NCBI GenBank assembly: GCA_905480145.1
Contig: CAJQPA010000044.1
Coordinates: 1-43,171, forward strand
Source of the DNA: an uncultured Flavobacteriales bacterium
GTDB lineage: Bacteria > Bacteroidota > Bacteroidia > Flavobacteriales_D > Crocinitomicaceae
Direction of reading: 5' to 3'
Length of the DNA stretch: 43,171 bases
Shown: positions 1 to 9,220 of the stretch, one piece after another
How positions within the stretch are numbered: the first letter of the stretch is position 1
How the letters are laid out: every line of letters starts with the position of its first letter
The notes under the pieces: generated by a model
What the model was told of the DNA's origin: nothing
Databases searched by the model: none
What the model saw: only the letters and a program-made list of their open reading frames with translations
Made by a program: the position numbers and the translations under genes

Positions 1-305
1 AACATCATTTTGATATCTTCCTCCAAGATTGGTCTACGTGTTTCAAGCTCGTCGATTTCCATTTTGGCCATCTCCCTCATTTCGGGATCTGTCTCGTCTT
101 TCAGTAATTCTTTCGAACTTTCTAAATTTTCAATTAATGCCTTATATTCCTTGTATACAACCACTAATTCTTCAAGGTCTTTGTATTCTTTCGTTAACTT
201 AACATATCGCTTCATATCAGTGATAATGTCAGGATCAACAATTAAAGTACCCACCTCAATAAAGCGGATGTATATGGCTTCTAATTTCTGTAATAAATCG
301 TTCAT
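1..305 (-). CDS. prfA: Peptide chain release factor 1 (N-terminal part, runs off window)
   Basis: Translating the minus strand from the ATG at 303-305 gives about 101 residues that run off the left edge without a stop. The start MNDLLQKLEAIYIRF, followed by VGTLIVDPDIITDMKR and LTKEYKDLEELV, is the helical N-terminal domain of RF1, which recognises UAA and UAG stop codons and releases the finished peptide from the ribosome. The codon-recognition PxT loop and the catalytic GGQ motif lie outside the window, so RF1 is chosen over RF2 from N-terminal similarity alone. It starts 46 bp after purM on the same strand and is probably co-transcribed with it. The apparent plus-strand reading frame over this stretch is an antisense shadow. 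Confidence 0.85.
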   Translation of the reverse strand, partial: MNDLLQKLEAIYIRFIEVGTLIVDPDIITDMKRYVKLTKEYKDLEELVVVYKEYKALIENLESSKELLKDETDPEMREMAKMEIDELETRRPILEEDIKMM

Positions 306-351
306 TCTCTTCTAGCTTATGGAGAAAAATGCTTCCTCCAAATGATTAGAC

Positions 352-1515
352 TTAATAAATAAACTCTCCGTAAGGGGAATTTATCGTAAGTTTTTTGCCA
401 TCGTGTCTTTCAACGCGACCAACAATTCGAGCATCAATATTAAATGATTTTGAGATCGAAATAATTTCTTCTGCTACTTCTTTAGGAACATAAATTTCCA
501 TTCTGTGTCCCATATTGAACACTTTATACATTTCCTTCCAGTTCGTTTTAGATTCTTCTTGAATCAATTTAAACAAAGGTGGAATTGGAAATAAATTATC
601 TTTAATCACGTGAACATTATCTACGAAGTGTAACACTTTTGTCTGAGCACCACCTGAACAATGAACCATCCCGTGAATATCTTTTCTATGAGAATCTAAA
701 ATCTTTTTAATCACTGGAGCATATGTTCTCGTAGGAGAAAGTACTAGCTTTCCTGCATCCAAAGGAGAGTCTGTCATATCGGTTAACTTTTTAGAACCTG
801 AATAAACTAATTCTTCAGGAACCGATGGGTCAAAGCTTTCTGGAAACTTAGTTGACAATTCTTTTCCGAATACATCGTGACGAGCAGAAGTTAATCCATT
901 CGACCCCATTCCTCCATTATATTCTGTTTCGTATGTTGCCTGTCCAAATGAAGACAAGCCAACAATTACATCACCGTCCTGTATGTTATGATTTGAAATT
1001 ACGTCAGATCGTTTCATTCTAGCTACAACTGTTGAATCAACAATAATTGTGCGTACTAAATCTCCAACATCTGCCGTTTCTCCTCCAGTAGAATTGATTC
1101 CAATTCCTTTCTCTCTCAAATCTTCCAGTAATTCTTCTGTACCGTTAATAATCGCAGATAAAACTTCCCCTGGAATATTATTTTTATTTCTCCCAATCGT
1201 TGAAGAAAGAAGAATATTATCTGTGATACCTACACACAACAAATCATCAATATTCATGATTAAGGCATCCTGAGCAATTCCTTTCCAAACAGAAAGATCT
1301 CCCGTTTCCTTCCAATACATGTAGGCTAAAGAAGATTTTGTACCTGCCCCATCCGCGTGCATGACGATACAGTACTCTTCATCATTACTTAAGTGGTCTG
1401 GGACTATTTTACAAAATGCTTGTGGAAAAAGTCCTTTATCAACGTTTTTTATCGCATTGTGAACATCTTCTTTTCCTGCGGAAACTCCTCTTAAATTATA
1501 TCTTTCGTCTGCCAT
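352..1515 (-). CDS. purM: Phosphoribosylformylglycinamidine cyclo-ligase (AIR synthase)
   Basis: PurM closes the imidazole ring of FGAM to give AIR in de novo purine synthesis, using ATP, in the cytosol. The 387-residue protein has the family's N-terminal glycine-rich start (RYNLRGVSAGKEDVHNA), the ATP-site segment HADGAGTKSSLA near residues 53-64, a conserved NIDDLLCVG segment, and INSTGGETADVGD around residues 140-153. It is some 40 residues longer than E. coli PurM, which fits the divergent form usual in Bacteroidota. The ATG at 1515 follows a perfect -7 box by 16 nt. prfA follows 46 bp downstream. ThiL, encoded near 29 kb, belongs to the same ATP-binding superfamily, but the two are clearly distinct. 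No damage is visible. Confidence 0.93.
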   Translation of the reverse strand: MADERYNLRGVSAGKEDVHNAIKNVDKGLFPQAFCKIVPDHLSNDEEYCIVMHADGAGTKSSLAYMYWKETGDLSVWKGIAQDALIMNIDDLLCVGITDNILLSSTIGRNKNNIPGEVLSAIINGTEELLEDLREKGIGINSTGGETADVGDLVRTIIVDSTVVARMKRSDVISNHNIQDGDVIVGLSSFGQATYETEYNGGMGSNGLTSARHDVFGKELSTKFPESFDPSVPEELVYSGSKKLTDMTDSPLDAGKLVLSPTRTYAPVIKKILDSHRKDIHGMVHCSGGAQTKVLHFVDNVHVIKDNLFPIPPLFKLIQEESKTNWKEMYKVFNMGHRMEIYVPKEVAEEIISISKSFNIDARIVGRVERHDGKKLTINSPYGEFIY

Positions 1516-1531
1516 ATTGAAATGTAAAGTG

Positions 1532-1539
1532 CAAAATTA
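1532..1539 (-). promoter_or_regulatory. -7 promoter box of purM (TAATTTTG)
   Basis: The minus strand reads TAATTTTG, an exact match to the Bacteroidota -7 consensus TAnnTTTG, 16 nt before the purM ATG. I found no clear TTG at the expected -33 distance. Confidence 0.5.
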
Positions 1540-1587
1540 ATAAATCTTAAACGTTAACGAAGAATCTGACCCGGTAATCGAAAGAAA

Positions 1588-3084
1588 TTACCTCATTGAA
1601 TTATCTAACAATTCTTCAAAAACTAAAATATAATGAGTTCCTTTTTTTGAATCATCAGTTGTTAGATCTGCTTGCAGTTGATCTGCCAAGCTAGAGACAA
1701 GCTGCAGCCCCAGAGTTTCCGTTTCATTAACATCAAAATCACTAGGTAAACCTACGCCATTATCACCGATACTTAATTGATATTTACCATTATCTAATTT
1801 CAACATCTCTATATAAATCCTTCCGGTACTCTCTTTAATACCATGCTTAAGTGAATTTGTTATTATTTCATTAATAATCAAACCTAGTGGAATCGATGTA
1901 CCAACGTTTAGGGTGATATCATTTACAACTAAATCTATTTTAACTTCCTTATCTTGCGGCTTAATTGACTGAACCAAAGGAGAAATTAGTACTTTTAGAT
2001 AATCCCCATAATCTATTCTTTCAAAATCCTTTGACTGATAGAGTAATTCATGAACAATAGACATTGACTGAATTCTTGCTACGCTAATTTCAAAAAGACT
2101 TTTGGTATTATCATCTAAAATACTTCGGGATTGCAAATTCAACAGACTCATTATAATCTGAAGATTATTTTTCACACGATGGTGAATTTCTTTTAATAAA
2201 ACTTCCTTTTCCTTATTCGTTCTGTGTAAGAATTTATTTTCTTTAATAATTTTATCCGTCAAATCAACAGTCGTGAGGTAAACTCGTTTATAGTTTTCTT
2301 CATACCCCTTTACAACAGTCCATTTCATCAAGGCATGTCTAATATTACCTTTAAAAGTTTTCAGTTCTACTTCTTGCTGAAAGCTTGTTTCACTATTTGC
2401 AACCGCAATAACTTGCTCTTTCGCATAACCCAATGATTTTCGGGTTCCTAACGATTTATATTCAGATAACATTTGTTCTTTGGAATCTGCCTCATTCAAT
2501 TCAATGACCGCCTGGTTAACGTCATTTACCTTTAACCCTTCTACGCAATACAATAAATCATGAATATTTTCATCGAAATACCGTCTAAAATCGACTACCC
2601 CTTTCCTTCTGATTTCTTCTATTCTATTTTTAACTTCGGAGAAATCCTCATCCCATATTGGGACTGGGCTATCTTCAAAAAGAGAACGGTAATTTCTGTT
2701 GATGACCAACTCTTCCTGCTCTCGATTTCGTTTCATTGTAATATCTGTCACCATCGCTAGGGCACCAAAATATCTTCCATCTTGTATAATGGGACTTGTG
2801 TTAATCTCTGTCCAAATGGTAGAATTATTTTTATGCAGAAAAACAAACTCCAACGTTTTGGAAACATCATAATCTCCTTTTTTAAGATTTTCTTTCGCCA
2901 ATTTTTCTCCCTTTTCATCCATAAAAGAAAAAAGATTACGACCATACATTTCATTATCATCATAACCTAAAATGGAATTCATTTTAGCATTGGTAAAAGT
3001 GGTGTTATTACTCTCATCAATAACCCAAACCCCCTCATTGGCTGTTTCAATAATTAATTTGTATAAATCAGGTTTATTTGTCAA
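1588..3084 (-). CDS. PAS-domain sensor histidine kinase, HisKA_2/HWE-like
   Basis: This is a 498-residue sensor kinase without predicted membrane segments, so probably cytosolic. Residues 6-115 form a PAS domain (ANEGVWVIDESN, then TDIT near 113-116). Residues 125-285 look like a second, degenerate PAS region. The dimerisation helix carries EIHHRVKNNLQIIMSLLNLQ (299-318), the HisKA_2 type, with H302 as likely phosphoacceptor. The ATPase domain has NEIITNSLKHG (405-415) and DNGVGLP (441-447). The frame has no ATG before residue 35, inside the PAS domain, so I use TTG at 3084; an in-frame TAA lies 4 codons upstream. A perfect -7 box at 3137-3144 suggests its own promoter just after topB. No response regulator is adjacent, so the partner is unknown. 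Confidence 0.85.
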   Translation of the reverse strand: MTNKPDLYKLIIETANEGVWVIDESNNTTFTNAKMNSILGYDDNEMYGRNLFSFMDEKGEKLAKENLKKGDYDVSKTLEFVFLHKNNSTIWTEINTSPIIQDGRYFGALAMVTDITMKRNREQEELVINRNYRSLFEDSPVPIWDEDFSEVKNRIEEIRRKGVVDFRRYFDENIHDLLYCVEGLKVNDVNQAVIELNEADSKEQMLSEYKSLGTRKSLGYAKEQVIAVANSETSFQQEVELKTFKGNIRHALMKWTVVKGYEENYKRVYLTTVDLTDKIIKENKFLHRTNKEKEVLLKEIHHRVKNNLQIIMSLLNLQSRSILDDNTKSLFEISVARIQSMSIVHELLYQSKDFERIDYGDYLKVLISPLVQSIKPQDKEVKIDLVVNDITLNVGTSIPLGLIINEIITNSLKHGIKESTGRIYIEMLKLDNGKYQLSIGDNGVGLPSDFDVNETETLGLQLVSSLADQLQADLTTDDSKKGTHYILVFEELLDNSMR

Positions 3085-3136
3085 AACAATGTATTAAAGT
3101 ACTCAAGAATTATCATAAACAGCATGATGTAAAATA

Positions 3137-3144
3137 CAAAAATA
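3137..3144 (-). promoter_or_regulatory. -7 promoter box of the PAS histidine kinase (TATTTTTG)
   Basis: The minus strand reads TATTTTTG, an exact TAnnTTTG match in the 67-bp gap between topB and the kinase gene, about 52 nt before the TTG start. It suggests that the kinase is transcribed separately from the thyA-topB run. Confidence 0.45.
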
Positions 3145-3151
3145 GATTGAA

Positions 3152-5257
3152 TTACCCCTGTTCAAATGACACATTAAAATTGTCATTTAAAAAGAATTTG
3201 CCTTGTAATTTTTCACCATCACTAGGACGGATAAACCCTTTAATTGTTTTGGTTTTTGATTTCGAAACAAGGTCTGTTAACTGAGCAGAAGTCAATTTCT
3301 TTCCCATAAGAATAAAGGGTACTTTAAATCCACAAGTACCGAAATCCTTACATCCAATAGCTGCCTTTCCTTTTGCTAGTTTAGCTACTTTGCATTTTGG
3401 ACAATCTATATCTTCAAACGAGTATTCCTTTTTAGTTCGCTTCGTTTTTTCTTTTACTATTTTTTTTGGCTCTTGAAAAAACTGAACCGAGGATGGAGTG
3501 TTGAAAATTACCTCATCGGTTAAAGAACGAACCATTGTATTTAGCTCAGTTTTAAAAACGTCTAATTGATACTCTCCCTTCTCTATCAACCTAATTTTAC
3601 GCTCCCAATCACCGGTTAATTCTGCACTTTTCAATAACTCATTCTGAATTGTGTCAATCAACGCAATACCAGTAGTTGTGGCAATAATATTTTTCCGTTT
3701 TTTCTCAATATATTTTCTGCGAAACAGTGTCTCGATTATATTTGCTCTTGTAGAGGGTCTACCTATACCATTATCCTTCATTAGCTCTCGCATCTCTTCG
3801 TCTTCCACATGCTTCCCGGCAGACTCCATTCCTCGAAGTAAAGTTGCCTCAGTAAAATACTTAGGCGGAGAAGTTTTACCCTTGTGTATAGAAGGTGTAT
3901 GTGGGCCTTTCTCTCCTTTTTCGAAATGAGGCATTATCACATCACCATCTTTCGATACCACATCTGATTTATCTGCTTTATAAATTTCGCGCCACCCCAA
4001 TTTCAGAATCTGTTTTCCCGTTGCTTTAAACTCTAATTTATCGACTTTTCCAAGCACAGTAGTATTCGAGACAATACATGGTGGATAAAACACCGCAATA
4101 AATCTTTTTGCTATTAAATCATAGATCTGTTGCTCTGGCCTAGACACTCCAGATACAGTCACACCCGTTGGGATTATAGCGTGGTGATCTGTAACTTTTT
4201 TATCATTAAAAACAGTGGAAGACTTAGGAATCGGCTTGGCAAGAACACTTTCTGTGAATCGAGAATAATATTGCATTCCTTTCAAGATATTAGGAATTTT
4301 CGGATGCAAATCTTCCGTTAAGTAGGTCGTATCAACCCTTGGATACGTCGTCAATTTCTTCTCGTACAATCCTTGAATCAACTTCAGTGTTTCATCCGCC
4401 GAGAATCCGTATTTCTTATTCGCGTGCACCTGAAGTGAGGTCAAATCATACATCCTCGGATTCCCCTCTTTACCTTCCTTTTGCTCAAAGGATGTAATTT
4501 CAAATTCTTTATTTTTAAGATATTCTAATCCTTGATCTGCTTTTTCTTTTGACCTTAACCGAGAAATTTGACAAGTAAATTCTTGTTTCTTATATTTAGT
4601 TTTGAGTTCCCAATATTCACGAACATCGAAAGCTTCAATTTCTTTGTGACGCTGAACAATCATAGCCAGCGTTGGGGTCTGCACACGACCTATAGAAAGT
4701 GTTGATTTACCCTGTCCAAATTTCTTTGTGAAAAGACGTGTCCCATTAATCCCCAGCATCCAATCTCCCATTGCTCTGGCAGTTCCTGCTTGATACAAGT
4801 TGTCATAATTTTCGGATGGTTGCAAAGCTTCAAACCCTTCTTTAATTGCCTCTTCGGTCAACGAAGAAATCCACAATCTTTTTATTGGAACAGCGCATTT
4901 TGCCTTTAGCAATACCCATCGCTGAATCAGCTCTCCCTCTTGACCAGCATCTCCACAATTGATAACTTCATCACAATTTTGAACCAATCGAGCAATGGTA
5001 TTAAATTGCTTTTCTACCCCTTGATTATCGATTAATTTTATTCCAAAATGATCCGGAGCAATTGGTAAATCTTCTAATTTCCAATATTTCCAATTCTCAT
5101 TATAATCATGAGGTTCTTTTAATGTACAGAGATGTCCAAAAGTCCAGGTAACTTGATACCCGTTCCCTTCAAAGTAACCATCATTCCTTTGCTTTGCTCC
5201 TAGAATTTCGGCGATATCTTTGGCTACACTTGGCTTTTCTGCTATACAAACCTTCAT
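3152..5257 (-). CDS. topB: DNA topoisomerase III, type IA
   Basis: This 701-residue type IA topoisomerase cuts and passes single strands to relax and decatenate DNA. The Toprim domain begins with MKVCIAEKPSVAKDIAEILG and holds CGDAGQEGEL (101-110), with D103, E107 and E109 as likely metal-binding acids. The active-site segment is TTYPRVDTTYL, with Y305 as the probable nucleophile. DNGIGRPSTRANIIETL is the conserved central block of the family. The C-terminal region carries one zinc-ribbon-like unit (CPKC, then C and CGF, around residues 618-642), typical of the Bacteroidota form. It abuts folA with no spacer and should share the thyA-capA-folA transcript. The replication link with folate and thymidylate genes is plausible, but inference. 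Confidence 0.95.
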   Translation of the reverse strand: MKVCIAEKPSVAKDIAEILGAKQRNDGYFEGNGYQVTWTFGHLCTLKEPHDYNENWKYWKLEDLPIAPDHFGIKLIDNQGVEKQFNTIARLVQNCDEVINCGDAGQEGELIQRWVLLKAKCAVPIKRLWISSLTEEAIKEGFEALQPSENYDNLYQAGTARAMGDWMLGINGTRLFTKKFGQGKSTLSIGRVQTPTLAMIVQRHKEIEAFDVREYWELKTKYKKQEFTCQISRLRSKEKADQGLEYLKNKEFEITSFEQKEGKEGNPRMYDLTSLQVHANKKYGFSADETLKLIQGLYEKKLTTYPRVDTTYLTEDLHPKIPNILKGMQYYSRFTESVLAKPIPKSSTVFNDKKVTDHHAIIPTGVTVSGVSRPEQQIYDLIAKRFIAVFYPPCIVSNTTVLGKVDKLEFKATGKQILKLGWREIYKADKSDVVSKDGDVIMPHFEKGEKGPHTPSIHKGKTSPPKYFTEATLLRGMESAGKHVEDEEMRELMKDNGIGRPSTRANIIETLFRRKYIEKKRKNIIATTTGIALIDTIQNELLKSAELTGDWERKIRLIEKGEYQLDVFKTELNTMVRSLTDEVIFNTPSSVQFFQEPKKIVKEKTKRTKKEYSFEDIDCPKCKVAKLAKGKAAIGCKDFGTCGFKVPFILMGKKLTSAQLTDLVSKSKTKTIKGFIRPSDGEKLQGKFFLNDNFNVSFEQG

Positions 5258-5764
5258 TTACTTCTTTGTATATTTAATAATGGAAAAACTCGCTTGATGT
5301 TTGTCATCAACATCTTGGGTTTGGATAGTCTCAACATTCCACTCACACAATTCAAAATGAGGAAAGAATGTATCTGCATCATAATTATGATTTACATGAG
5401 TAATATACATCTCATCAATAATATTTGCTTCCATTGCCAACCGATAAATCTCACCTCCTCCAATAATGAATAGTGTTTTTTCATCCGAAACAGAAATTCG
5501 ATGATCTAATTCTTCCAATGAATGAATCACCTGACATCCTTCGGCTTTATACGATTCGTTTCTTGTAATTATGACATTCTCTCGACCTGGAAGCGGTCTA
5601 TATTTTTCAGGAATAGATTCGAAGTTTTTCCTACCCATAACTACTACATGTCCTTTTGTAGAGTTCTTGAAAAACTTCATGTCTTCTGGCAAATGCCACA
5701 TCAGGTCATTGTTTTTACCAATACCTCTTTTGTTATCCATGGCAACAATAAGTGCTGTCTTCAT
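5258..5764 (-). CDS. folA: Dihydrofolate reductase
   Basis: DHFR reduces dihydrofolate to tetrahydrofolate with NADPH, regenerating the cofactor oxidised by thymidylate synthase. At 168 residues it has the usual size. Visible signatures are the N-terminal strand ALIVAMDNKRGIGKNNDLMWHLPEDMKFFK split as follows: IGKNNDLMWHLPEDM carries the substrate-binding acid D28, then MGRKNFESIP, and IIGGGEIYRLAM, the nucleotide-binding loop. Confidence 0.96.
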   Translation of the reverse strand: MKTALIVAMDNKRGIGKNNDLMWHLPEDMKFFKNSTKGHVVVMGRKNFESIPEKYRPLPGRENVIITRNESYKAEGCQVIHSLEELDHRISVSDEKTLFIIGGGEIYRLAMEANIIDEMYITHVNHNYDADTFFPHFELCEWNVETIQTQDVDDKHQASFSIIKYTKK

Positions 5765-7144
5765 TTACTTGCTTTTTTCTACAATCGTTACTGACCCATC
5801 CTTTACTAAAACAATTTCTGATGAATCGGTCAACTCACAGAACTCGATGAATTTTGAATCTCCCTTAGCTTTCTCAGCAGAATCTAAAACACCGAATAAT
5901 ATATATTTCTTGCCTTTTTTGTCAACCGTCGTATGCAAATAAGACCCAATATATTTATTTGATAATAGTTCCTTTTTAGCCTCTGGGATATACACAGAAT
6001 AATAGGAAGTCAAATACTTTCTATAAACGCGTCCTATCTCCGAGTCCTCAGCTATAATTTTCTCGTCTGCTCCTTTATTATGCTCTAAAAACAAGGCCCT
6101 ACTGTCTGAGAAGAAATCATTCATCCTCCTTAAATCTTCTTCATTTAGAAAGCCAGGTTGATATTTATTATAGTCAAAATCCGGGAGAATATAATACTGT
6201 GTTATTTCACCTTCATTCTTTTTATAAGTGTAAATTAATCGATAATCAACGGCTCCCAACTGAATTTCATCACCTACTCGTTTAAGATTAGCACCAACCG
6301 TCATTCCTCCTCGAGTAGGACGAGTTCTCATGTTAGAAACAAAATTACCGAGCGACCACACCGTCAATTGCTCAGTTCCATTTCTTATGTTTTTAACTAC
6401 TGGCTGAACTGTATGAGGATGACCTCCAATAACCATATCTACGCCAACTTCATAACACCATGCTTCAAACTTTTTCTGATAACCATCAGGAGTTGAGCGG
6501 TATTCTTTACCCCAGTGCATATTACATATAATGTAATCTGCATTGAGTTCTCTTGCTCGAACCACATCCTTTCTAATCAAAGCGCTGTCGATATAATTTA
6601 CAATTAGCGGTTTTGCCACTTTCAGGCCATTTGTACCGTAGGTATAATTCAATATGGCGATGTTCATTCCATTTTCATGAATCATTAGCGGGTAGGTTGT
6701 ATCCCGTTCTTCTTGACTCCTGAACGTTCCTGTATGCTTCAAGCCTAGATCATCTAATTTGTCCAAGGTTTTAAGTACTCCTTTTGAACCTCGATCGCAT
6801 GAATGATTATTTGAAGTCAGTATAATGTTAAACCCTGAATTCTTTAGTGTTTCTGCCAATTGATCTGGTGCCGAAAACTGTGGATACCCTTTGAATGGTT
6901 TCCCAGCAAGTGTCACTTCTAAATTCGCAATTCTAATATCATACTCCTCTACAATCGGCTTAATAAACTTAAAACCATCATCATATTCGTAATCATCTGA
7001 TCGCTCTTCAGCTTTATTTCTTGCAGCTTCGATTTGCCCATCGTGCTGCATAACATCTCCGACGAAAAGAAAAGACAATTCTTCTGATTGCCCGTAAGTG
7101 GAAAACGTGAAAAATATAGCGAATAAACTATACAGCGACTGCAC
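5765..7144 (-). CDS. CapA/PgsA-type metallophosphatase family protein, exported
   Basis: The protein has the CapA-family calcineurin-like phosphoesterase fold, named after poly-gamma-glutamate capsule proteins; many members have unknown substrates. Motifs in order are [37 protein letters not shown] and [10 protein letters not shown], which supply the expected metal and phosphate ligands. The frame opens at 7219, deep inside thyA, but the hydrophobic export signal [14 protein letters not shown] begins only after residue 28 of that frame. I therefore favour the GTG at 7144, preceded by AAGG, giving about 459 residues and a 17-bp overlap with thyA. No capsule synthase gene lies nearby, so a capsule role is not supported. 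It abuts folA and is probably in the same operon. Confidence 0.8.
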   Translation of the reverse strand: MQSLYSLFAIFFTFSTYGQSEELSFLFVGDVMQHDGQIEAARNKAEERSDDYEYDDGFKFIKPIVEEYDIRIANLEVTLAGKPFKGYPQFSAPDQLAETLKNSGFNIILTSNNHSCDRGSKGVLKTLDKLDDLGLKHTGTFRSQEERDTTYPLMIHENGMNIAILNYTYGTNGLKVAKPLIVNYIDSALIRKDVVRARELNADYIICNMHWGKEYRSTPDGYQKKFEAWCYEVGVDMVIGGHPHTVQPVVKNIRNGTEQLTVWSLGNFVSNMRTRPTRGGMTVGANLKRVGDEIQLGAVDYRLIYTYKKNEGEITQYYILPDFDYNKYQPGFLNEEDLRRMNDFFSDSRALFLEHNKGADEKIIAEDSEIGRVYRKYLTSYYSVYIPEAKKELLSNKYIGSYLHTTVDKKGKKYILFGVLDSAEKAKGDSKFIEFCELTDSSEIVLVKDGSVTIVEKSK

Positions 7145-7922
7145 CCTTAATGTGCGGATGTGGTTCGTAATTTGTAAGTTCAAAATCTTCATATTTAAAG
7201 TCAAATAAATCTTTAACATCAGGATTTATCTTCATCGTAGGTAAATCTCTTAACTCTCTACTCAACTGAAGTTCCACCTGCTCAAAGTGATTACTATAAA
7301 TGTGCGCATCACCAAACGTATGGACAAAATCTCCTAGTTTTAAATCACAGACTTGCGCTAACATCATAGTCAATAGGGCGTACGATGCAATATTAAAGGG
7401 CACCCCTAAAAAAGTGTCTGCGCTCCGCTGATACAATTGACAACTCAACTTACCATCTGCCACATAAAATTGAAACATTGTATGACAAGGAGGCAATGCC
7501 ATATTATCTACATCTGCCACATTCCATGCCGAAATCAAATGTCTTCTTGAATCTGGGTTGTTTTTTAGTGCATGAACCAATTTTGTAATCTGGTCAATAG
7601 TGCCACCGTTCCCATCAGGCCAAGACCTCCATTGATGACCATAAACAGGGCCTAAATCTCCATTTTCATCGGCCCACTCATCCCAAATTTTCACTTTATT
7701 ATCTTGCAAGTATTTTACATTAGTATCTCCTTTAAGAAACCAAAGCAACTCAATGATAATCGAACGTAAGTGCAATTTCTTAGTAGTAACACAAGGAAAA
7801 CCTTCGCTTAAATCGAAGCGCATTTGATATCCAAAAACTGACTTGGTTCCTGTACCTGTTCTATCTTCCTTAACTGTTCCGTTCTCGGTGATGTGCCGAA
7901 GTAAATCGTGATATTGTTTCAT
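7128..7922 (-). CDS. thyA: Thymidylate synthase
   Basis: ThyA methylates dUMP to dTMP using methylene-tetrahydrofolate, leaving dihydrofolate that FolA, two genes downstream, reduces. The protein has 264 residues, the same length as E. coli ThyA. The catalytic cysteine lies in [14 protein letters not shown] at C146, RRHLISAWN (126-134) supplies phosphate-binding arginines, and [18 protein letters not shown] (165-182) is the conserved substrate and folate-binding stretch. It ends with [10 protein letters not shown], the expected C-terminal tail. It is the first gene of the minus-strand run thyA-capA-like-folA-topB. The 3' end overlaps the start of the next gene. Confidence 0.97.
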   Translation of the reverse strand: MKQYHDLLRHITENGTVKEDRTGTGTKSVFGYQMRFDLSEGFPCVTTKKLHLRSIIIELLWFLKGDTNVKYLQDNKVKIWDEWADENGDLGPVYGHQWRSWPDGNGGTIDQITKLVHALKNNPDSRRHLISAWNVADVDNMALPPCHTMFQFYVADGKLSCQLYQRSADTFLGVPFNIASYALLTMMLAQVCDLKLGDFVHTFGDAHIYSNHFEQVELQLSRELRDLPTMKINPDVKDLFDFKYEDFELTNYEPHPHIKGAVAV

Positions 7923-8066
7923 TTAAAATCTAATCTTATTTATATCAAACTCGAATTTACGTCTTTCGCGCATCATTTAAAAGCGAATGTTCGTAAGTGC
8001 TCAGAATGTTGAAAAGTATAATCAGGTTCGAACTTTTTAACAAGACACCTAACCGTGATTTTTTCT

Positions 8067-8074
8067 TATCTTCG
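8067..8074 (+). promoter_or_regulatory. Probable -7 promoter box (TATCTTCG)
   Basis: TATCTTCG matches TAnnTTTG at 7 of 8 positions and ends 4 nt before the preferred ATG at 8079, which would put the transcription start at or next to the A of the start codon. Confidence 0.35.
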
Positions 8075-8078
8075 TAAT

Positions 8079-8462
8079 ATGTTAAAATGGTTTTTTATCT
8101 TCACATTCGCTCTTCCATTCGCAGCTTTTGGACAAAAAAAAATTGAACTAAAGAATCGATTTCTAGGCCAATACAAGGGAGAAATTCCTTCATACAACAT
8201 TGATACGGGAGAAAAAATAATGAAAGTTAGCTCGAGTGCAATATACCTTGACCTAAAAAAAGATGACCTTACATTAACAATTGGCAATAACAAACTTCAT
8301 GGCACTTACACTGTTATGTTTAAGGCAAAAACTTATTTTTTAGTTGATGCTAAGATCGACGACCAACTAGCAACAGAGCGCCTCATTATATACAAAAGAG
8401 GGAGGAAAATATCAAGAGACGGAATGTACCCTCAACCCGTTACTGAGCTCAAGAAATACTAG
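8079..8462 (+). CDS. Small exported protein of unknown function
   Basis: I do not recognise this 127-residue protein. Starting at the second ATG of the frame gives a clear signal peptide, MLKWFFIFTFALPFAAFGQ, with cleavage probably after AFG. The first ATG, 24 bp earlier, would place a non-hydrophobic stretch in front and lies before the -7 box. The mature part is about 108 residues, rich in lysine and alternating hydrophobics (SSSAIYLDLKKDDLTLTIG), which suggests a small beta-rich domain. It has no cysteine and no lipobox, so it is probably periplasmic. It stands alone on the plus strand and converges on the alpha/beta hydrolase gene, with both stop codons read from one shared CTAG. Confidence 0.65.
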   Translation: MLKWFFIFTFALPFAAFGQKKIELKNRFLGQYKGEIPSYNIDTGEKIMKVSSSAIYLDLKKDDLTLTIGNNKLHGTYTVMFKAKTYFLVDAKIDDQLATERLIIYKRGRKISRDGMYPQPVTELKKY

Positions 8463-9220
8463 CTTAAAAATAAGCTGATTGCTTTAACTATTTGATCAGG
8501 AGTCTCGATATGACTCATGTGACCGCATCCGGACAGAATAATTAACTCACACCCTAAACCATCCAACTGATTAATCATCAGCTCTTTCGGAACAATACTA
8601 TCAAACTCCCCTTGAATTATCAGGACATCTTTCATTCTATGTTCAACTACTTTACGATGATCTTTCCTATTGCTCATGCTCAAAGAATAATTTGCTATCG
8701 TCTCTGCATTAATTTGTTTTGACTCTTCGAGCAGTGCCTTAACTTCTTTGGTAAAATGTTCTGGATCATAAAAAAGCTTGGGAATTGCCTCATACAAGAA
8801 AATGTTCTTATTCTGCATGACTATTCTAGCGACCCTTGCCCTGTCTTTTATTTTCTGATCAGAGTCAACCCAAAAGTTCGAATTCAGCAAAACTAATTTA
8901 TCACACTTGGCGTCAACCCTCATCAACTCAAGACCAACATAACCGCCCATTGAGTGACCAACAACACTATACTCGTCTAACCCTAAATCACTCAATAAAA
9001 ATTTGATGTTGATTGCCAGATTCGACATATCAAAATTCTGGTTGTCATTAACTTTAGAAGTTCCGTGACCAGGAAAATCGATTTCGACACATTGAAACAA
9101 ATCTTTAAAATTCAATTTATCCCACATCGAAAGTGACTCTAAAAAACCGTGTAAAAAAACAACAGGGTATCCGCTTCCGGACACCCTGTAATTGAATTTG
9201 TTTTTAGTCATATTAGTCAT
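8459..9220 (-). CDS. Alpha/beta hydrolase
   Basis: This 253-residue alpha/beta-fold hydrolase has the complete triad by position: S90 in VVGHSMGGYVG, D207 in IIQGEFDSIVP, and H234 in GCGHMSHIETP. FLHGFLES near residue 22 supplies the oxyanion hole. The lid region (about 120-190) is helical. The substrate cannot be told; relatives include esterases and MenH-like enzymes, but no menaquinone gene is near. The first ATG (9220) overlaps the end of the aminopeptidase P gene by 8 bp; the ATG three codons later (9211) is equally possible. The overlap argues for co-transcription from the peptidase promoter. Confidence 0.88.
   Translation of the reverse strand: MTNMTKNKFNYRVSGSGYPVVFLHGFLESLSMWDKLNFKDLFQCVEIDFPGHGTSKVNDNQNFDMSNLAINIKFLLSDLGLDEYSVVGHSMGGYVGLELMRVDAKCDKLVLLNSNFWVDSDQKIKDRARVARIVMQNKNIFLYEAIPKLFYDPEHFTKEVKALLEESKQINAETIANYSLSMSNRKDHRKVVEHRMKDVLIIQGEFDSIVPKELMINQLDGLGCELIILSGCGHMSHIETPDQIVKAISLFLS

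Noticed and set aside
10-315. Plus-strand open frame of 101 codons at the left edge
   Set aside because: It is the antisense shadow of the release factor 1 gene, whose minus-strand translation gives recognisable RF1 sequence.
8461-8476. AGCTTA-AAAA-TAAGCT hairpin as terminator for the convergent pair
   Set aside because: The stem is only 6 bp, AT-rich, has no T tract, and lies within the hydrolase coding sequence.
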